NCBI GenBank assembly: GCA_025925615.1
Contig: JAICLN010000015.1
Span: forward strand, 1 to 21,143
Direction: 5' to 3'
Source of the DNA: Actinomycetospora sp.
GTDB lineage: Bacteria > Actinomycetota > Actinomycetes > Mycobacteriales > Pseudonocardiaceae
DNA length: 21,143 bases
Shown here: positions 6,597-15,006 of the stretch, in pieces
How the letters are laid out: each line of letters begins with the position of its first letter
How positions within the stretch are numbered: position 1 is the stretch's first letter
Position numbers and translations under genes: made by a program
Notes under the pieces: model-generated
What the model saw: the letters and a program-made list of their open reading frames with translations, nothing else
Told to the model about the DNA's origin: nothing
Database searches by the model: none

Positions 6597-8158
6597 CGGC
6601 GAACGGCACCCGCCCGTCGAGGGAGGTACCGGCGCCCAGCCCCCCTGGGGCGCCGGTGCCTCCCTCGGCGGACGACGTCCTGCACGCGGCGGAGATCGCG
6701 CGGGCCGGCGGCGACACCAGCCGCTACCCGGGCACCCTCACCGCCCGCCAGCGCCTCGACGTCCTCCTGGACGAGGGCAGCTTCGTCGAGGACGGCCTGC
6801 TCGCCGGGTCGCTCCCGGCCGACGGCGTCGTGACCGGGGTCGGGACGGTCGAGGGGCGGCCGGTCGCGGTGATCGCGCACGACTTCGGCGTGAAGGCCGG
6901 CTCCTGGGGCGAGCTGACCTGCGAGAAGCAGATCCGCATCCTCGAGCGCGCCGACCGCGACCTGCTGCCGGTCTTCTACCTCGTCGACTCCGCGGGCGGG
7001 CGGCTCACCGACCAGATGGGCTTCTTCCCCGGACGGCGGGGCGCGAGCGCCATCTTCCGGCTGCAGGTGGCCCTGAGCGGCCGCGTCCCCCAGATCTGCT
7101 GCCTGCACGGGCCGTCCGCGGCGGGCGGGGCGTACATGCCGGCGTTCACCGACTGGGTCGGGATGGTCGAGGGCCGGGCCTCGATGTTCCTCGCGAGCCC
7201 GCGCGTGGCCGAGAAGGTCACCGGTGAGCACACCACCGGAGAGGAGATGGGCGGCGCGCACATGCACGCCGAGGTCTCGGGCTGCGGGGACTCGGTGTTC
7301 GAGCACGACTGGCAGGCCGTCGCGGCCGCCCGCCTGCTCCTGGACTACCTCCCCGACGACTGGACGCAGCGCCCCGCCGTCGTCGAGCCCGTCGACCCCG
7401 AGGAGACCGACGGGACCGGCGTCATCCCCGACGACCCGGTGACCGGCTACGACGTCGTCGAGGTCATCGACCGGCTCGTCGACGCGGGCACGTTCTTCGA
7501 GATCAAGCCGGACTGGGCGCCGGAGATCGTCGTCGGGCTGGCCCGGCTCGAGGGCCGCGTGGTCGGGCTCGTCGCGAACCAGCCGAGCACGCGCTCCGGC
7601 GCCATCCACGTCGACTCCGCCGACAAGGCCACCCGGTTCATCTCCTGGTGCGACGCCTTCAACATCCCGCTGGTCTTCCTCCAGGACGTCCCCGGCTTCA
7701 TGGTCGGTGTCGCCGTGGAGCGTCAGGGCATCATCCGTCACGGCGCGAAGCTGATCACCGCGATGGCCTCGGCGGAGGTCCCGAAGTTCTCGGTGATCCT
7801 GCGCAAGGCCTATGCCGCCGGCTTCTACGCGATGTGCGCGCCGGGCTTCGAGCCGCGCGCCACCATCGCGCTGCCGAGCGCGTTCATCGGCGCGATGGGC
7901 CCGGAGGCCTCGGTCAACGCGGTCTACGCGCGCAAGGTCGCCGACATCGCGGACTCCGACGAGCGCGCGGCCTTCGTCGCCGCCCGCGTCGAGGAGCACC
8001 GCGCGGAGATCAACCTGCTGCGGATGGCGTCCGACCTGGTCGTCGACACCATCGTCCCCGGTGAGGAGCTGCGGGCCGAGCTCGCCGTGCGCCTGCGCCA
8101 CGCGGAGCGGTGGACGCGCTCCGCGCCCCGTCGCCACCACGCTGTCAGCCCCGTGTAG
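6593..8158 (+). CDS. Acyl-CoA carboxylase, carboxyltransferase (beta) subunit
   Basis: A 521-aa crotonase-fold carboxyltransferase that moves CO2 from biotin to an acyl-CoA. The N- and C-terminal halves each supply an oxyanion loop: GPSAAGGAYMPA (173-184) and RKAYAAGFYAM (404-414). GFMVG (368-372) followed by ERQGIIRHGAK resembles methylcrotonyl-CoA carboxylase. However, the WPNARISVMGG block expected of that enzyme is replaced by LPSAFIGAMGPEAS, so it is not a textbook MccB and its substrate is uncertain. GTG 6593 overlaps the previous stop. A second in-frame GTG at 6656 lies beyond a strong hairpin (6618-6667), so the true start could be later. No biotin-carboxylase/BCCP alpha subunit is in the operon or window, so it must borrow one. 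Confidence 0.88.
   Translation: MTANGTRPSREVPAPSPPGAPVPPSADDVLHAAEIARAGGDTSRYPGTLTARQRLDVLLDEGSFVEDGLLAGSLPADGVVTGVGTVEGRPVAVIAHDFGVKAGSWGELTCEKQIRILERADRDLLPVFYLVDSAGGRLTDQMGFFPGRRGASAIFRLQVALSGRVPQICCLHGPSAAGGAYMPAFTDWVGMVEGRASMFLASPRVAEKVTGEHTTGEEMGGAHMHAEVSGCGDSVFEHDWQAVAAARLLLDYLPDDWTQRPAVVEPVDPEETDGTGVIPDDPVTGYDVVEVIDRLVDAGTFFEIKPDWAPEIVVGLARLEGRVVGLVANQPSTRSGAIHVDSADKATRFISWCDAFNIPLVFLQDVPGFMVGVAVERQGIIRHGAKLITAMASAEVPKFSVILRKAYAAGFYAMCAPGFEPRATIALPSAFIGAMGPEASVNAVYARKVADIADSDERAAFVAARVEEHRAEINLLRMASDLVVDTIVPGEELRAELAVRLRHAERWTRSAPRRHHAVSPV
6618..6667 (+). other. 20-bp stem hairpin in the first codons of the carboxyltransferase gene
   Basis: Arms 6618-6637 and 6648-6667 pair over 20 bp. 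The only non-Watson-Crick position is a T/G that forms G-U in RNA. The loop is 10 nt, C-rich. It begins 25 nt after the annotated GTG and looks like an intergenic attenuator or terminator, although the frame is open through it. If translation really starts at GTG 6656 or later, it would be an intercistronic structure. Confidence 0.6.
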
Positions 8159-8202
8159 TACGCCTTTCCCCGGACACCCCGGCCGTCAGGAGGACCCCGG
8201 TC

Positions 8203-10140
8203 ATGGACGATCGCGACACCCTGGGCGCCCTGATCTCGGCGCCGCTGATCCCGCTGCGCCCCGAGCAGCGCTCGGAGCGCTACGCCGGTGAGATCGCGCA
8301 CGCCCGCGCGCTGCACGACACCGACCCCGACGACTACTGGGCGTGGGTCGCGCAGCAGCACCGCTGGTTGCGCCCGTGGGACACCGTGCGCACCGGCGAG
8401 CTCGGCGACTTCCGATACTTCGACGGCGGGCTGATCAACGTCGCCGACAACTGCGTCGACCGGTGGGCGGAGTCGACCCCGGACCGCCGTGCGGTGGTGT
8501 GGGAGGGCGAGCCCGGCGACAGCCGGACCCTGACCTACGCCGAGCTCGCGGACGAGGTGTCGCGCCTCGGCGCGGGCCTGGCCGCGCTCGGCGTGCAGAA
8601 GGGCGACGTCGTCGCGATCTACATGCCGAACCTCGTCGAGGCGTTCACGGCGATCCACGCGTGCAACCGCATCGGCGCGATCTACACGGTGCTCTTCTCC
8701 GGGTTCGGGCGCGACGCCGTGGCGTCCCGGCTGGAGGCGGCGCGCGCGAGCGTCGTCGTGGTCGCGGACGCGATCTACCGGCGCGGGAAGCCGGTGCCGC
8801 TGCTCGAGACGCTGCGCGCGGCGCGGGCTCAGATATCCGATTCCGGCACCCCGACGCTGCGCCACACCGTCGTCGTCGACCGCACCGGCCACGGCGTCCC
8901 GCTCACCGAGGACGAGACGTCCTACCGCGATCTCGTCGACGCGCACCCGGAGGGCAGCGCCGTCGTCCCGCTCGACCCGAACGAGCCGGCGTTCCTGATC
9001 TTCACCAGCGGCACCGAGTCGCGGCCCAAGGGCGTCGTGCACTCCGTCGGCGGGTTCCTGCTCGGGACGTGGGCGAACGCGCACTGGCAGGCCGCGCTCA
9101 CCGACGACGACGTCTACTGGGTGGCCGCCGACGTCGGGTGGCTGACCTTCCCGATCCAGGCCGTGATCGGCGGGCTGGCCAACGGCGCGACGATCGCCTG
9201 CTACGAGGGCGCCCTCGACACGCCGGGGCCGTCGCGGTTCTACGACGTGTGCTCCAAGCACGGCGTGACGAAGGTGCTGTGCGCGCCGACGGTGCTGCGG
9301 ATGCTGCGCAAGTTCGGCGACGACCTGGTCCGCGAGCACCCGCTGCCCGCGCTGTCGCTCATCACGGTGCAGGGCGAGCCGCTCGACGGCGAGACGTTCA
9401 CCTGGGCGACGACGACGCTGGGCGTGCCGGTCGTCAACGCCTACGGCCAGACCGAGACCGGCTCCACCTGGACCTACCCGGTGTCCGGGGTGGACGACCT
9501 CAAGGCCGGCTCCGCGGGCACGACGCTGCCCGGGCACGCCTGCGAGGTCGTCGACGACGACGGCCACCCGGTGCCGGCGGGGGTGAAGGGCAACCTCGTC
9601 ATGACCCGGCCGTTCCCGACGCTCGCCCGCACCGTCTGGGACGACCACGACCGCTACCTCTCGACCTACTTCTCCCGGTTCCCGGGCAAGTACGCGACCA
9701 ATGACGAGGCCGTGGTCGACCACGACGGGCACCTGTGGGTGCTCGGGCGCGCCGACGACGTCATCAACGTCGCCGCGCACCGCCTCTCGACCATGGAGAT
9801 CGAGGCCGTGGTCGGCTCGCACCCCCGGGTGATGGAGGCGGCCGTGGTCGGCGTCCCCGACGAGACGAAGGGGACGGTGCCGGTGGCGTTCGTGACGGTG
9901 TCCTCCGGCTCGGCGGACGGCGTGCCCGACGAGGTGAGGAAACTGGTCGGGGACACCATCGGCGGTATCGCCCGGCCGGACCGCGTCATCGTCACGGCCG
10001 CGATGCCGAAGACCCGCACCGGGAAGATCATGCGACGGCTGATGCGCGAGGTCCTGCTGCACGGCGAGGCCCGCAGCGACACGAGCGCGCTCGAGGACCC
10101 GTCGTCGCTGGACGTCGTGGCCGCGGCGGTGCGTGCGTGA
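8203..10140 (+). CDS. Acetyl-CoA-synthetase-like acyl-CoA ligase with enlarged acyl pocket
   Basis: A 645-aa AMP-forming ligase with the N-terminal Acs-type extension ([32 protein letters not shown]). Visible motifs are the P-loop [20 protein letters not shown] (412-420), the C-terminal hinge [21 protein letters not shown] and the catalytic lysine K608 in [13 protein letters not shown]. True acetyl-CoA synthetases have WWQTETG, whose active-site Trp closes the acyl pocket. Here it is YGQTETG (Y414, G415), so a larger, possibly branched, acid is likely. ATG 8203 follows AGGAGG. The 44-bp gap before it is the first break in the operon. In the comparable M. tuberculosis locus this slot holds the shorter ligase FadD35. 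It probably supplies the CoA ester used by the dehydrogenase. Confidence 0.88.
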   Translation: MDDRDTLGALISAPLIPLRPEQRSERYAGEIAHARALHDTDPDDYWAWVAQQHRWLRPWDTVRTGELGDFRYFDGGLINVADNCVDRWAESTPDRRAVVWEGEPGDSRTLTYAELADEVSRLGAGLAALGVQKGDVVAIYMPNLVEAFTAIHACNRIGAIYTVLFSGFGRDAVASRLEAARASVVVVADAIYRRGKPVPLLETLRAARAQISDSGTPTLRHTVVVDRTGHGVPLTEDETSYRDLVDAHPEGSAVVPLDPNEPAFLIFTSGTESRPKGVVHSVGGFLLGTWANAHWQAALTDDDVYWVAADVGWLTFPIQAVIGGLANGATIACYEGALDTPGPSRFYDVCSKHGVTKVLCAPTVLRMLRKFGDDLVREHPLPALSLITVQGEPLDGETFTWATTTLGVPVVNAYGQTETGSTWTYPVSGVDDLKAGSAGTTLPGHACEVVDDDGHPVPAGVKGNLVMTRPFPTLARTVWDDHDRYLSTYFSRFPGKYATNDEAVVDHDGHLWVLGRADDVINVAAHRLSTMEIEAVVGSHPRVMEAAVVGVPDETKGTVPVAFVTVSSGSADGVPDEVRKLVGDTIGGIARPDRVIVTAAMPKTRTGKIMRRLMREVLLHGEARSDTSALEDPSSLDVVAAAVRA

Positions 10141-10592
10141 GCGGTCTGTGGTTCGAGGAACTGACGGAGGGCCTGGTCGTCGAGCACGCGACCCGGCGCA
10201 CGGTCACCGAGACCGACAACGTGCTGTTCACGACGATGACGATGAACCCGGCGCCGCTGCACCTCGACCACGACTACGCCTCGCGCACCGAGTTCGGCCG
10301 CCCGCTGGTCAACAGCATGTTCACGCTGGCGCTCGTGGTCGGGCTGAGCGTGCCGGAGCTGACCCTGGGGACGATCGTCGCGCAGCTCGGGCTCACCGAC
10401 TGCTCGTTCCCGGCGCCGGTCTTCCACGGCGACACGATCCGGGTCGAGACGGAGGTCGTCGAGGCCCGGGAGTCGCGGTCGCGCCCGGACGCCGGGATCG
10501 TCGTGTTCGCGCACCGGGCGTACAACCAGCGCGACGAGCTGGTCTGTTCGGCGCGCCGGACCGGCCTGATGCACCGGAGGCCCGCGTCGTGA
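10137..10592 (+). CDS. MaoC-family enoyl-CoA hydratase (itaconyl-/methylglutaconyl-CoA hydratase candidate)
   Basis: A 151-aa single hot-dog-fold MaoC-like hydratase. The hydratase-2 signature appears as [13 protein letters not shown], with the N37 / H42 pair in the positions of the catalytic Asp/Asn and His. [19 protein letters not shown] and [37 protein letters not shown] complete the fold. GTG 10137 overlaps the ligase stop by 4 bp, and its own stop overlaps the CitE-like gene by 4 bp. A MaoC-CitE couple like this is seen in M. tuberculosis (Rv2499c-Rv2498c) and in Yersinia ripB-ripC, where the hydratase adds water to itaconyl-CoA. That function is inferred from the pairing; the family signature fixes only hydratase chemistry. 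Confidence 0.87.
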   Translation: MSGLWFEELTEGLVVEHATRRTVTETDNVLFTTMTMNPAPLHLDHDYASRTEFGRPLVNSMFTLALVVGLSVPELTLGTIVAQLGLTDCSFPAPVFHGDTIRVETEVVEARESRSRPDAGIVVFAHRAYNQRDELVCSARRTGLMHRRPAS

Positions 10593-11398
10593 CCGTCCCG
10601 CGCTCGCTGTTGTTCGTCCCCGGAGGACGCGCGGACATGGTCGCGAAGGCGCCGCGCTCGTCGCCCGACGCGATCGCGGTCGACCTCGAGGACGCGGTCG
10701 CGGCCGACGACAAGGACACGGCGCGGCCGACCGCGGTCGGGGCGGTCCTCGACCTTCCCGAGGACGCGGGGGCGGTGCTGGTGCGCGTCAACCCGCCGGG
10801 CACGCCCTGGTTCGACGACGACGTCGAGGCCGTGGGCCGCACCCGCGCCGGAGTGGTGCTCCCCAAGTACGAGGACCCGGCGCAGCTGCGGGATCTGCGG
10901 GACCGGGCTGGAGAGCGGCCCGTCGTCGTCGGGATCGAGACCGCGCGCGGGGTGGCCCGGGCGCGGGAGCTGCTGTCCGAGCCGGGCGTGCTGGCCGGGT
11001 ACTTCGGCGCCGAGGACTTCATCGCCTCGGTCGGTGGTCGGCGGACCCCGTCGAGCCGCGAGGTGCTGTTCGCGCGCTCCGAGGTGCTGCTCGCGGCCCG
11101 GCTGGGCGGGGTCGGGGCGCTCGACCAGGCCGTCGTGAACGTGCGCGACGCCGAGTTCTTCCGCACGGACGCCGGCGAGGGCCGCGACCTCGGGTACGAC
11201 GGCAAGATCTGCATCCACCCGTCGCAGGTGACGCTCGCGCACGAGGTGTTCACACCGTCCGAGGAGGACGTCGCGCACGCCCGCGACGTCGTCGAGGCCG
11301 GGCGCGCCGGGGTGGGCGTGGTGAACGGCGAGATGGTCGACGACGTGCACCTCCGGATGGCCGCGGCGGTGCTGGCCCGGGCGGGGGTGGAGGCGTGA
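10589..11398 (+). CDS. CitE-like beta-hydroxyacyl-CoA lyase (citramalyl-/HMG-CoA lyase candidate)
   Basis: A 269-aa TIM-barrel lyase of the HpcH/HpaI-CitE family that cleaves beta-hydroxyacyl-CoAs by retro-Claisen/aldol chemistry. Key motifs are [20 protein letters not shown] (D32, E34, D35), the arginine in [19 protein letters not shown] with Mg ligand E117, [11 protein letters not shown] with Mg ligand D143, and [10 protein letters not shown] near the end. All metal and CoA-binding residues I can check are intact. It overlaps the MaoC gene and the following LLM gene by 4 bp each. M. tuberculosis Rv2498c, the counterpart by context, cleaves citramalyl-CoA and takes part in leucine breakdown as an HMG-CoA-type lyase. 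Malyl-CoA-type activity cannot be excluded. Confidence 0.88.
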   Translation: MTVPRSLLFVPGGRADMVAKAPRSSPDAIAVDLEDAVAADDKDTARPTAVGAVLDLPEDAGAVLVRVNPPGTPWFDDDVEAVGRTRAGVVLPKYEDPAQLRDLRDRAGERPVVVGIETARGVARARELLSEPGVLAGYFGAEDFIASVGGRRTPSSREVLFARSEVLLAARLGGVGALDQAVVNVRDAEFFRTDAGEGRDLGYDGKICIHPSQVTLAHEVFTPSEEDVAHARDVVEAGRAGVGVVNGEMVDDVHLRMAAAVLARAGVEA

Positions 11399-12291
11399 GG
11401 GTCGGGCTGATGCTGCCGAACACCGCCGACCCGCGCGAGATCCCGGTGCTCGCGGCCCGGGCCGAGGAGCTGGGGTTCGACCTGGTGGCCGCCGGGGAGC
11501 ACGTGCTCTTCGGCAGCCCGACCGCGAACGCCTTCGTGACCCTGGCGGCAGCGGCCGCCACGACGTCGCGGATCCGGCTCGTCTCGGCGGTGACGCTGCT
11601 GCCGCTCTATCCCGCGGTCCTCGCGGCGAAGATGACCGCGACGCTGGACCGGGTCTCCGGCGGCCGGTTCGAGCTCGGCGTCGGGGTCGGGGGCGAGAAC
11701 CCCGCGGAGTACGCGGCGTGCGGGGTGCCGGTGCGCGCCCGCGGCCGTCGGATGGACGAGGCCCTGCCGACCGTGCGGGCCTACCTGGCCGGCGAGACCG
11801 TGACCGTCGAGGGCGAACCGACCCGGCTCGACCCGCTACCCGTCGGGCCGGTGCCGATCTGGGTCGGCGGGCGGTCCGAGGCCTCGATGCGTCGGGCCGG
11901 GCGCGCCGGCGAGGTGTGGATGCCCTACCTGTGCAGCCCGGACCGCGTCGCCCGGGGCCTGCGGCTCGCGAACGACGTGGCCGCCGAGCAGGGCCGTCCG
12001 CCGGTGACGGGCGGGCTGCTGGCGTGGTCCGCGGTCGGGCCGTCGCGCGCGGAGGCGCGCGCCCTCGCCGTCGGGACCCTGCAGCGGATCTACGGGCAGG
12101 ACATGGACCGCATCGTCGACGCGTGCGTCCCGCACGGGAGCGGCGACGACGTCGTCGCGCGGTTCACGGAATACGCCGACGCCGGGGCCGAGCAGATCCT
12201 CTTCGCGCCCCTCTGCGCCGAGGGTGGACAGCTGGCCGCGATCGAGGAGGTGGGCGCCGCACTGCTGACCCGGACCCACCGCCCTGGCTAG
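11395..12291 (+). CDS. LLM class (F420-dependent type) oxidoreductase
   Basis: A 298-aa luciferase-like monooxygenase-fold enzyme; most actinobacterial members with this layout use coenzyme F420. The opening [20 protein letters not shown], the early AEELGFDLVAAGEHVLF, RIRLVSAVTLLPLYPAVLAAKMTATLDRVSGGRFELGVGVGG and PVPIWVGGRSEASMRRAGRAGEVWMPY are the expected conserved blocks. GTG 11395 overlaps the CitE-like stop, so it is translationally coupled. Its step in an acyl-CoA pathway is not obvious: it could reduce an unsaturated acyl-CoA or oxidise a hydroxy-acid. It has no counterpart in the compared mycobacterial or Yersinia loci that I recall. Substrate unknown. Confidence 0.82.
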   Translation: MRVGLMLPNTADPREIPVLAARAEELGFDLVAAGEHVLFGSPTANAFVTLAAAAATTSRIRLVSAVTLLPLYPAVLAAKMTATLDRVSGGRFELGVGVGGENPAEYAACGVPVRARGRRMDEALPTVRAYLAGETVTVEGEPTRLDPLPVGPVPIWVGGRSEASMRRAGRAGEVWMPYLCSPDRVARGLRLANDVAAEQGRPPVTGGLLAWSAVGPSRAEARALAVGTLQRIYGQDMDRIVDACVPHGSGDDVVARFTEYADAGAEQILFAPLCAEGGQLAAIEEVGAALLTRTHRPG

Positions 12292-12332
12292 GCTCGCTGC
12301 GCCCGTGCGCTGCGCCATCCCCGGGAGAGTCC

Positions 12333-13619
12333 GTGACCCACCTCGACGTCATGGCCTCGACCCGGCGGTCACCCGAGGCCGTGCTCGACTACCTCGGGCC
12401 CGGCGCGAACGTGGTCGTCGGCGCGTCGAACGGCGAGCCCATGGCGCTGGTCGACGCGATCGAGGCCGGGGCGTCGCGACTGGAGGGCGTGCGCCTGCAC
12501 CAGATGCTCGCGACCCGGGAGCGTCGGTACATCGACGGAGAGTTCCCCGAGCTGCGCCACGTCTCCTACTTCCTCTCGCCGGCCAACCGGGCGGCCTTCC
12601 ACGCGGGGCACTGCGACCTGGTGCCGAACTCCTTCAGCGAGGTCCCCCGGATCCTGCGCCGCTCGGTCCACCCGGACCTCGTGATCACGACGGTGTCGGT
12701 CCCCGACCGGCACGGCTACATGTCCCTCGGCGCCAACGCCGAGTACACGGCGTCGCTGATCGGGGAGGTCCCGTTCTTCGTCGAGGTCAACGGGTCCACC
12801 CCGCGGACCTTCGGCGGCAACCAGCTGCACGTCAGCGACATCGTGGGGTGGTGCGCGAACGACCGGCCGATGGTCGAGGTGCCCGGGCCCCCGGTCGGCG
12901 ACCGCGACCGGGCGATCGCCGCCCTCGTCGCCGAGCGGATCCCGGACGGGGCGACGCTGCAGGTCGGCATCGGGGCGGTCCCGGACATGGTCCTCGCCGG
13001 GCTGACCGGCCACCGCGATCTGGGTGTGCACACCGAACTGCTGGGCAGCGGCTTCGTCGACCTCGTCGAGGCCGGTGTGATCACGGGGACGCGCAAGGCC
13101 ACCCACCGCAACAAGATCGTAACGACCTCGGCGATCGGCGATCAGCGGCTGTACGACTTCGTCGCCGACAACCCCGGCGTGGAGTTCCACCCCGTCGACC
13201 ACACCAACGACCCGACGGTCATCTCCCGCGAGCCGGACATGTACGCGGTCAACGCGACCCTCGAAGTCGACTTCCTGGGGCAGTGCGCCTCGGAGTCGCT
13301 TGGCAGCCAGTACCTCTCCTCGTCCGGCGGGCAGCCGGACTTCGCCCGCGGCGCCGTCATGAGCGAGCGCGGCCACGCCTACATCGTGCTGCACTCCAGC
13401 ACGGCGGACGACACGGTCTCCCGGATCGTGCCCCGGCTCCACCCCGGGGCGGCCGTGACCACGTTCAAGAACATCGTCGACAACGTGGTGACCGAGTACG
13501 GCGTCGCCGAGCTGCACGGCCGCAGCATCGCCGAGCGGACGCGGCGGCTCATCGCGGTCGCGCACCCGGCGTTCCGGGACGAACTGACCGCGCAGGCGCG
13601 CTCGCTGGGGTACCTGTGA
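12333..13619 (+). CDS. Cat1-type acetyl-CoA hydrolase / 4-hydroxybutyrate CoA-transferase family (itaconate CoA-transferase candidate)
   Basis: A 428-aa class-I CoA-transferase of the single-polypeptide Cat1/acetyl-CoA hydrolase family. Supporting blocks are VRLHQMLATRERRYIDGEF, LSPANRAAFHAGHCDLVPNSFSEVP, NQLHVSDIVGWC, the catalytic glutamate E235 in GVHTELLGSGFVDL, GGQPDFARGA and VTEYGVAELHGRSIAERTRRLIAVAHPAF. It starts at GTG 12333, after GGGAGAG. A downstream ATG at 12351 is less well placed. It follows the LLM gene by 41 bp and its stop overlaps the next gene by 4 bp. Yersinia RipA, the itaconate CoA-transferase, belongs to this family and also sits with a MaoC hydratase and a CitE lyase. 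Succinate, acetoacetate or 4-hydroxybutyrate are alternative substrates. Confidence 0.88.
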   Translation: MTHLDVMASTRRSPEAVLDYLGPGANVVVGASNGEPMALVDAIEAGASRLEGVRLHQMLATRERRYIDGEFPELRHVSYFLSPANRAAFHAGHCDLVPNSFSEVPRILRRSVHPDLVITTVSVPDRHGYMSLGANAEYTASLIGEVPFFVEVNGSTPRTFGGNQLHVSDIVGWCANDRPMVEVPGPPVGDRDRAIAALVAERIPDGATLQVGIGAVPDMVLAGLTGHRDLGVHTELLGSGFVDLVEAGVITGTRKATHRNKIVTTSAIGDQRLYDFVADNPGVEFHPVDHTNDPTVISREPDMYAVNATLEVDFLGQCASESLGSQYLSSSGGQPDFARGAVMSERGHAYIVLHSSTADDTVSRIVPRLHPGAAVTTFKNIVDNVVTEYGVAELHGRSIAERTRRLIAVAHPAFRDELTAQARSLGYL

Positions 13620-14878
13620 CCGCCGACGACGGGATCCCGCTCAGCGAGGAGGACTGCGCGATCCTGGCGCTGGAGTGCGCCACGGTCGTCGGTCACACCT
13701 GCCACGTCGTGGTCCTGGGGCCGGGGCCGGTCGACGCACCGGCGATCCGGGAGCGGATCCGCGCGCGCCTCGACGTGGCGCCCGAGCTCCGCTACCGCCT
13801 CGGCGGCCCGCCCGAGCACCCCGAGTGGGTCCCGGCGACGGCGATCGACCTGTCCGCCCACGTCCTCGAGCGCCCCGGGGAGCCCCTGGACGAGCCCGCC
13901 CTCCAGACCTTCGTCGCCGACCGCTTCTGCGAGCACCTGGACCGGACGCGCCCGTTGTGGGCGATCGACGTGGTCCCCCTCGCCGACGGGGGCACCGCCC
14001 TGGCCTGGCGCGTCCACCACGCCCTCGCCGACGGCACGACGTTCGTCCGGCTCGCCCGCACGGTGCTGTTCGACGACGAGCCGACCGCGCACGAGCCGAC
14101 CCCGGCGCCCACGCCCGCCGCGATCGCCGAGGACCACGCCCGGCGCCACGAGCACCTGCGGGGCTTCCTGCGGCGGGAGTTCACCGCCCAGGCCCGCCGC
14201 TCGCCCTTCGACGGGACCATCGGCACCCGCCGCGCGGTCGCCTTCGCCGACGCGAGCGTGTCCCGTCTCCACGCCGCGGCGCACGTCGCCGGCGGGACCC
14301 TCAACGACGCGGTGCTCGCGGTGGTGGCCGGGGCGCTGCGCCGGTGGCTCGAGCACCACGGCGCGGGCGTGCACGACCTGCGCGGGCGGGTGCCGGTGAG
14401 CCTGCACCACGGGGGGGCCGGAGCACTGAACCGCGACTCCTGGTTCACCCTGGCCCTCCCCGTGGACGTCGCGGACCCCCTCGAACGGGTCCGCGCGGTG
14501 CACCGGGGCACGGCCGCCCGGAAGGACGGGCACGACGCGGAGCGGCTGGACGCGCTGGTGCGCCGGCTCGCGGCGGCGTCACCGGCGCTGCACCGCGTCG
14601 TGGCGGCCGTGCAGGCCAGCGCACGGGAGTTCACGGTCAGCGTCTCCAACGTCATCGGGTCCCGCGGGCCGGTGACCGTGCTCGGTCGGCCGGTGCGCAG
14701 CGTCCGCCCGGTCGTCGAGATCGGGCCACGTCACGCGCTGCGCGTGGGCGCCATGTCCACCGGCGACACGTTGGCGTTCGGGATGTGCGTCGACCCGGGG
14801 ATCGTGGCGGACGTCGACCGTCTCGTGGCCGGGCTCGGGCAGGAGGTCGCGGCGCTGATCGCGGCCGCCCAGGCCTGA
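13616..14878 (+). CDS. WS/DGAT-family acyltransferase
   Basis: A 420-aa member of the wax ester synthase/diacylglycerol acyltransferase family, which esterifies acyl-CoA to an alcohol or diacylglycerol. The HHxxxDG active site is intact as HHALADG (H134, H135, D139). GTLNDAVLAVVAGALRRWL, NRDSWFTLALPVDVADPLERV and SVSNVIGSRGPVTVLGRPV align with the conserved later blocks. At 420 aa it is shorter than most actinobacterial members (around 460), but no catalytic block is lost. GTG 13616 overlaps the CoA-transferase stop, placing it in the same operon. It may divert acyl-CoA intermediates into neutral lipid or an ester; a phthiocerol- or PapA-like ester role is possible. The acceptor cannot be predicted. 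Confidence 0.84.
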   Translation: MTADDGIPLSEEDCAILALECATVVGHTCHVVVLGPGPVDAPAIRERIRARLDVAPELRYRLGGPPEHPEWVPATAIDLSAHVLERPGEPLDEPALQTFVADRFCEHLDRTRPLWAIDVVPLADGGTALAWRVHHALADGTTFVRLARTVLFDDEPTAHEPTPAPTPAAIAEDHARRHEHLRGFLRREFTAQARRSPFDGTIGTRRAVAFADASVSRLHAAAHVAGGTLNDAVLAVVAGALRRWLEHHGAGVHDLRGRVPVSLHHGGAGALNRDSWFTLALPVDVADPLERVRAVHRGTAARKDGHDAERLDALVRRLAAASPALHRVVAAVQASAREFTVSVSNVIGSRGPVTVLGRPVRSVRPVVEIGPRHALRVGAMSTGDTLAFGMCVDPGIVADVDRLVAGLGQEVAALIAAAQA

Positions 14879-15006
14879 CCGGGCCGGGGCCGCACGACCC
14901 GCGATGTGACCGGTTGCATGGCCGTACCGAATAGTAGGACTTCCGAGTAACCGCAGGGTCGCGCGACCGTGGATGGGGCACATCCCCCATCGCTCGGAGG
15001 CACCTC
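14879..15006 (+). promoter_or_regulatory. Gap with candidate promoter and leader hairpin before the KAS III gene
   Basis: A 128-bp gap. An unusually AT-richer island (about 14925-14950, containing TAGTAGGAC) lies downstream of TTGCAT (14914-14919), but the spacer is only 15 bp, so the promoter is weakly supported. A perfect 7-bp hairpin, GATGGGG with CCCCATC (14972-14991), sits directly before the GGAGG ribosome site (14996-15000) and could affect initiation at the TTG start. Confidence 0.35.

Noticed and set aside
6593..8158. Firm assignment as methylcrotonyl-CoA carboxylase beta subunit
   Set aside because: The operon context is tempting, but the C-terminal block differs from MccB and the alpha subunit is missing, so only the general carboxyltransferase call is supported.
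7924..10062. 712-aa minus-strand frame opposite the acyl-CoA ligase
   Set aside because: Antisense shadow of well-supported genes. Its translation is low-complexity (R/G/H/D-rich) with no motif or ribosome-binding site.
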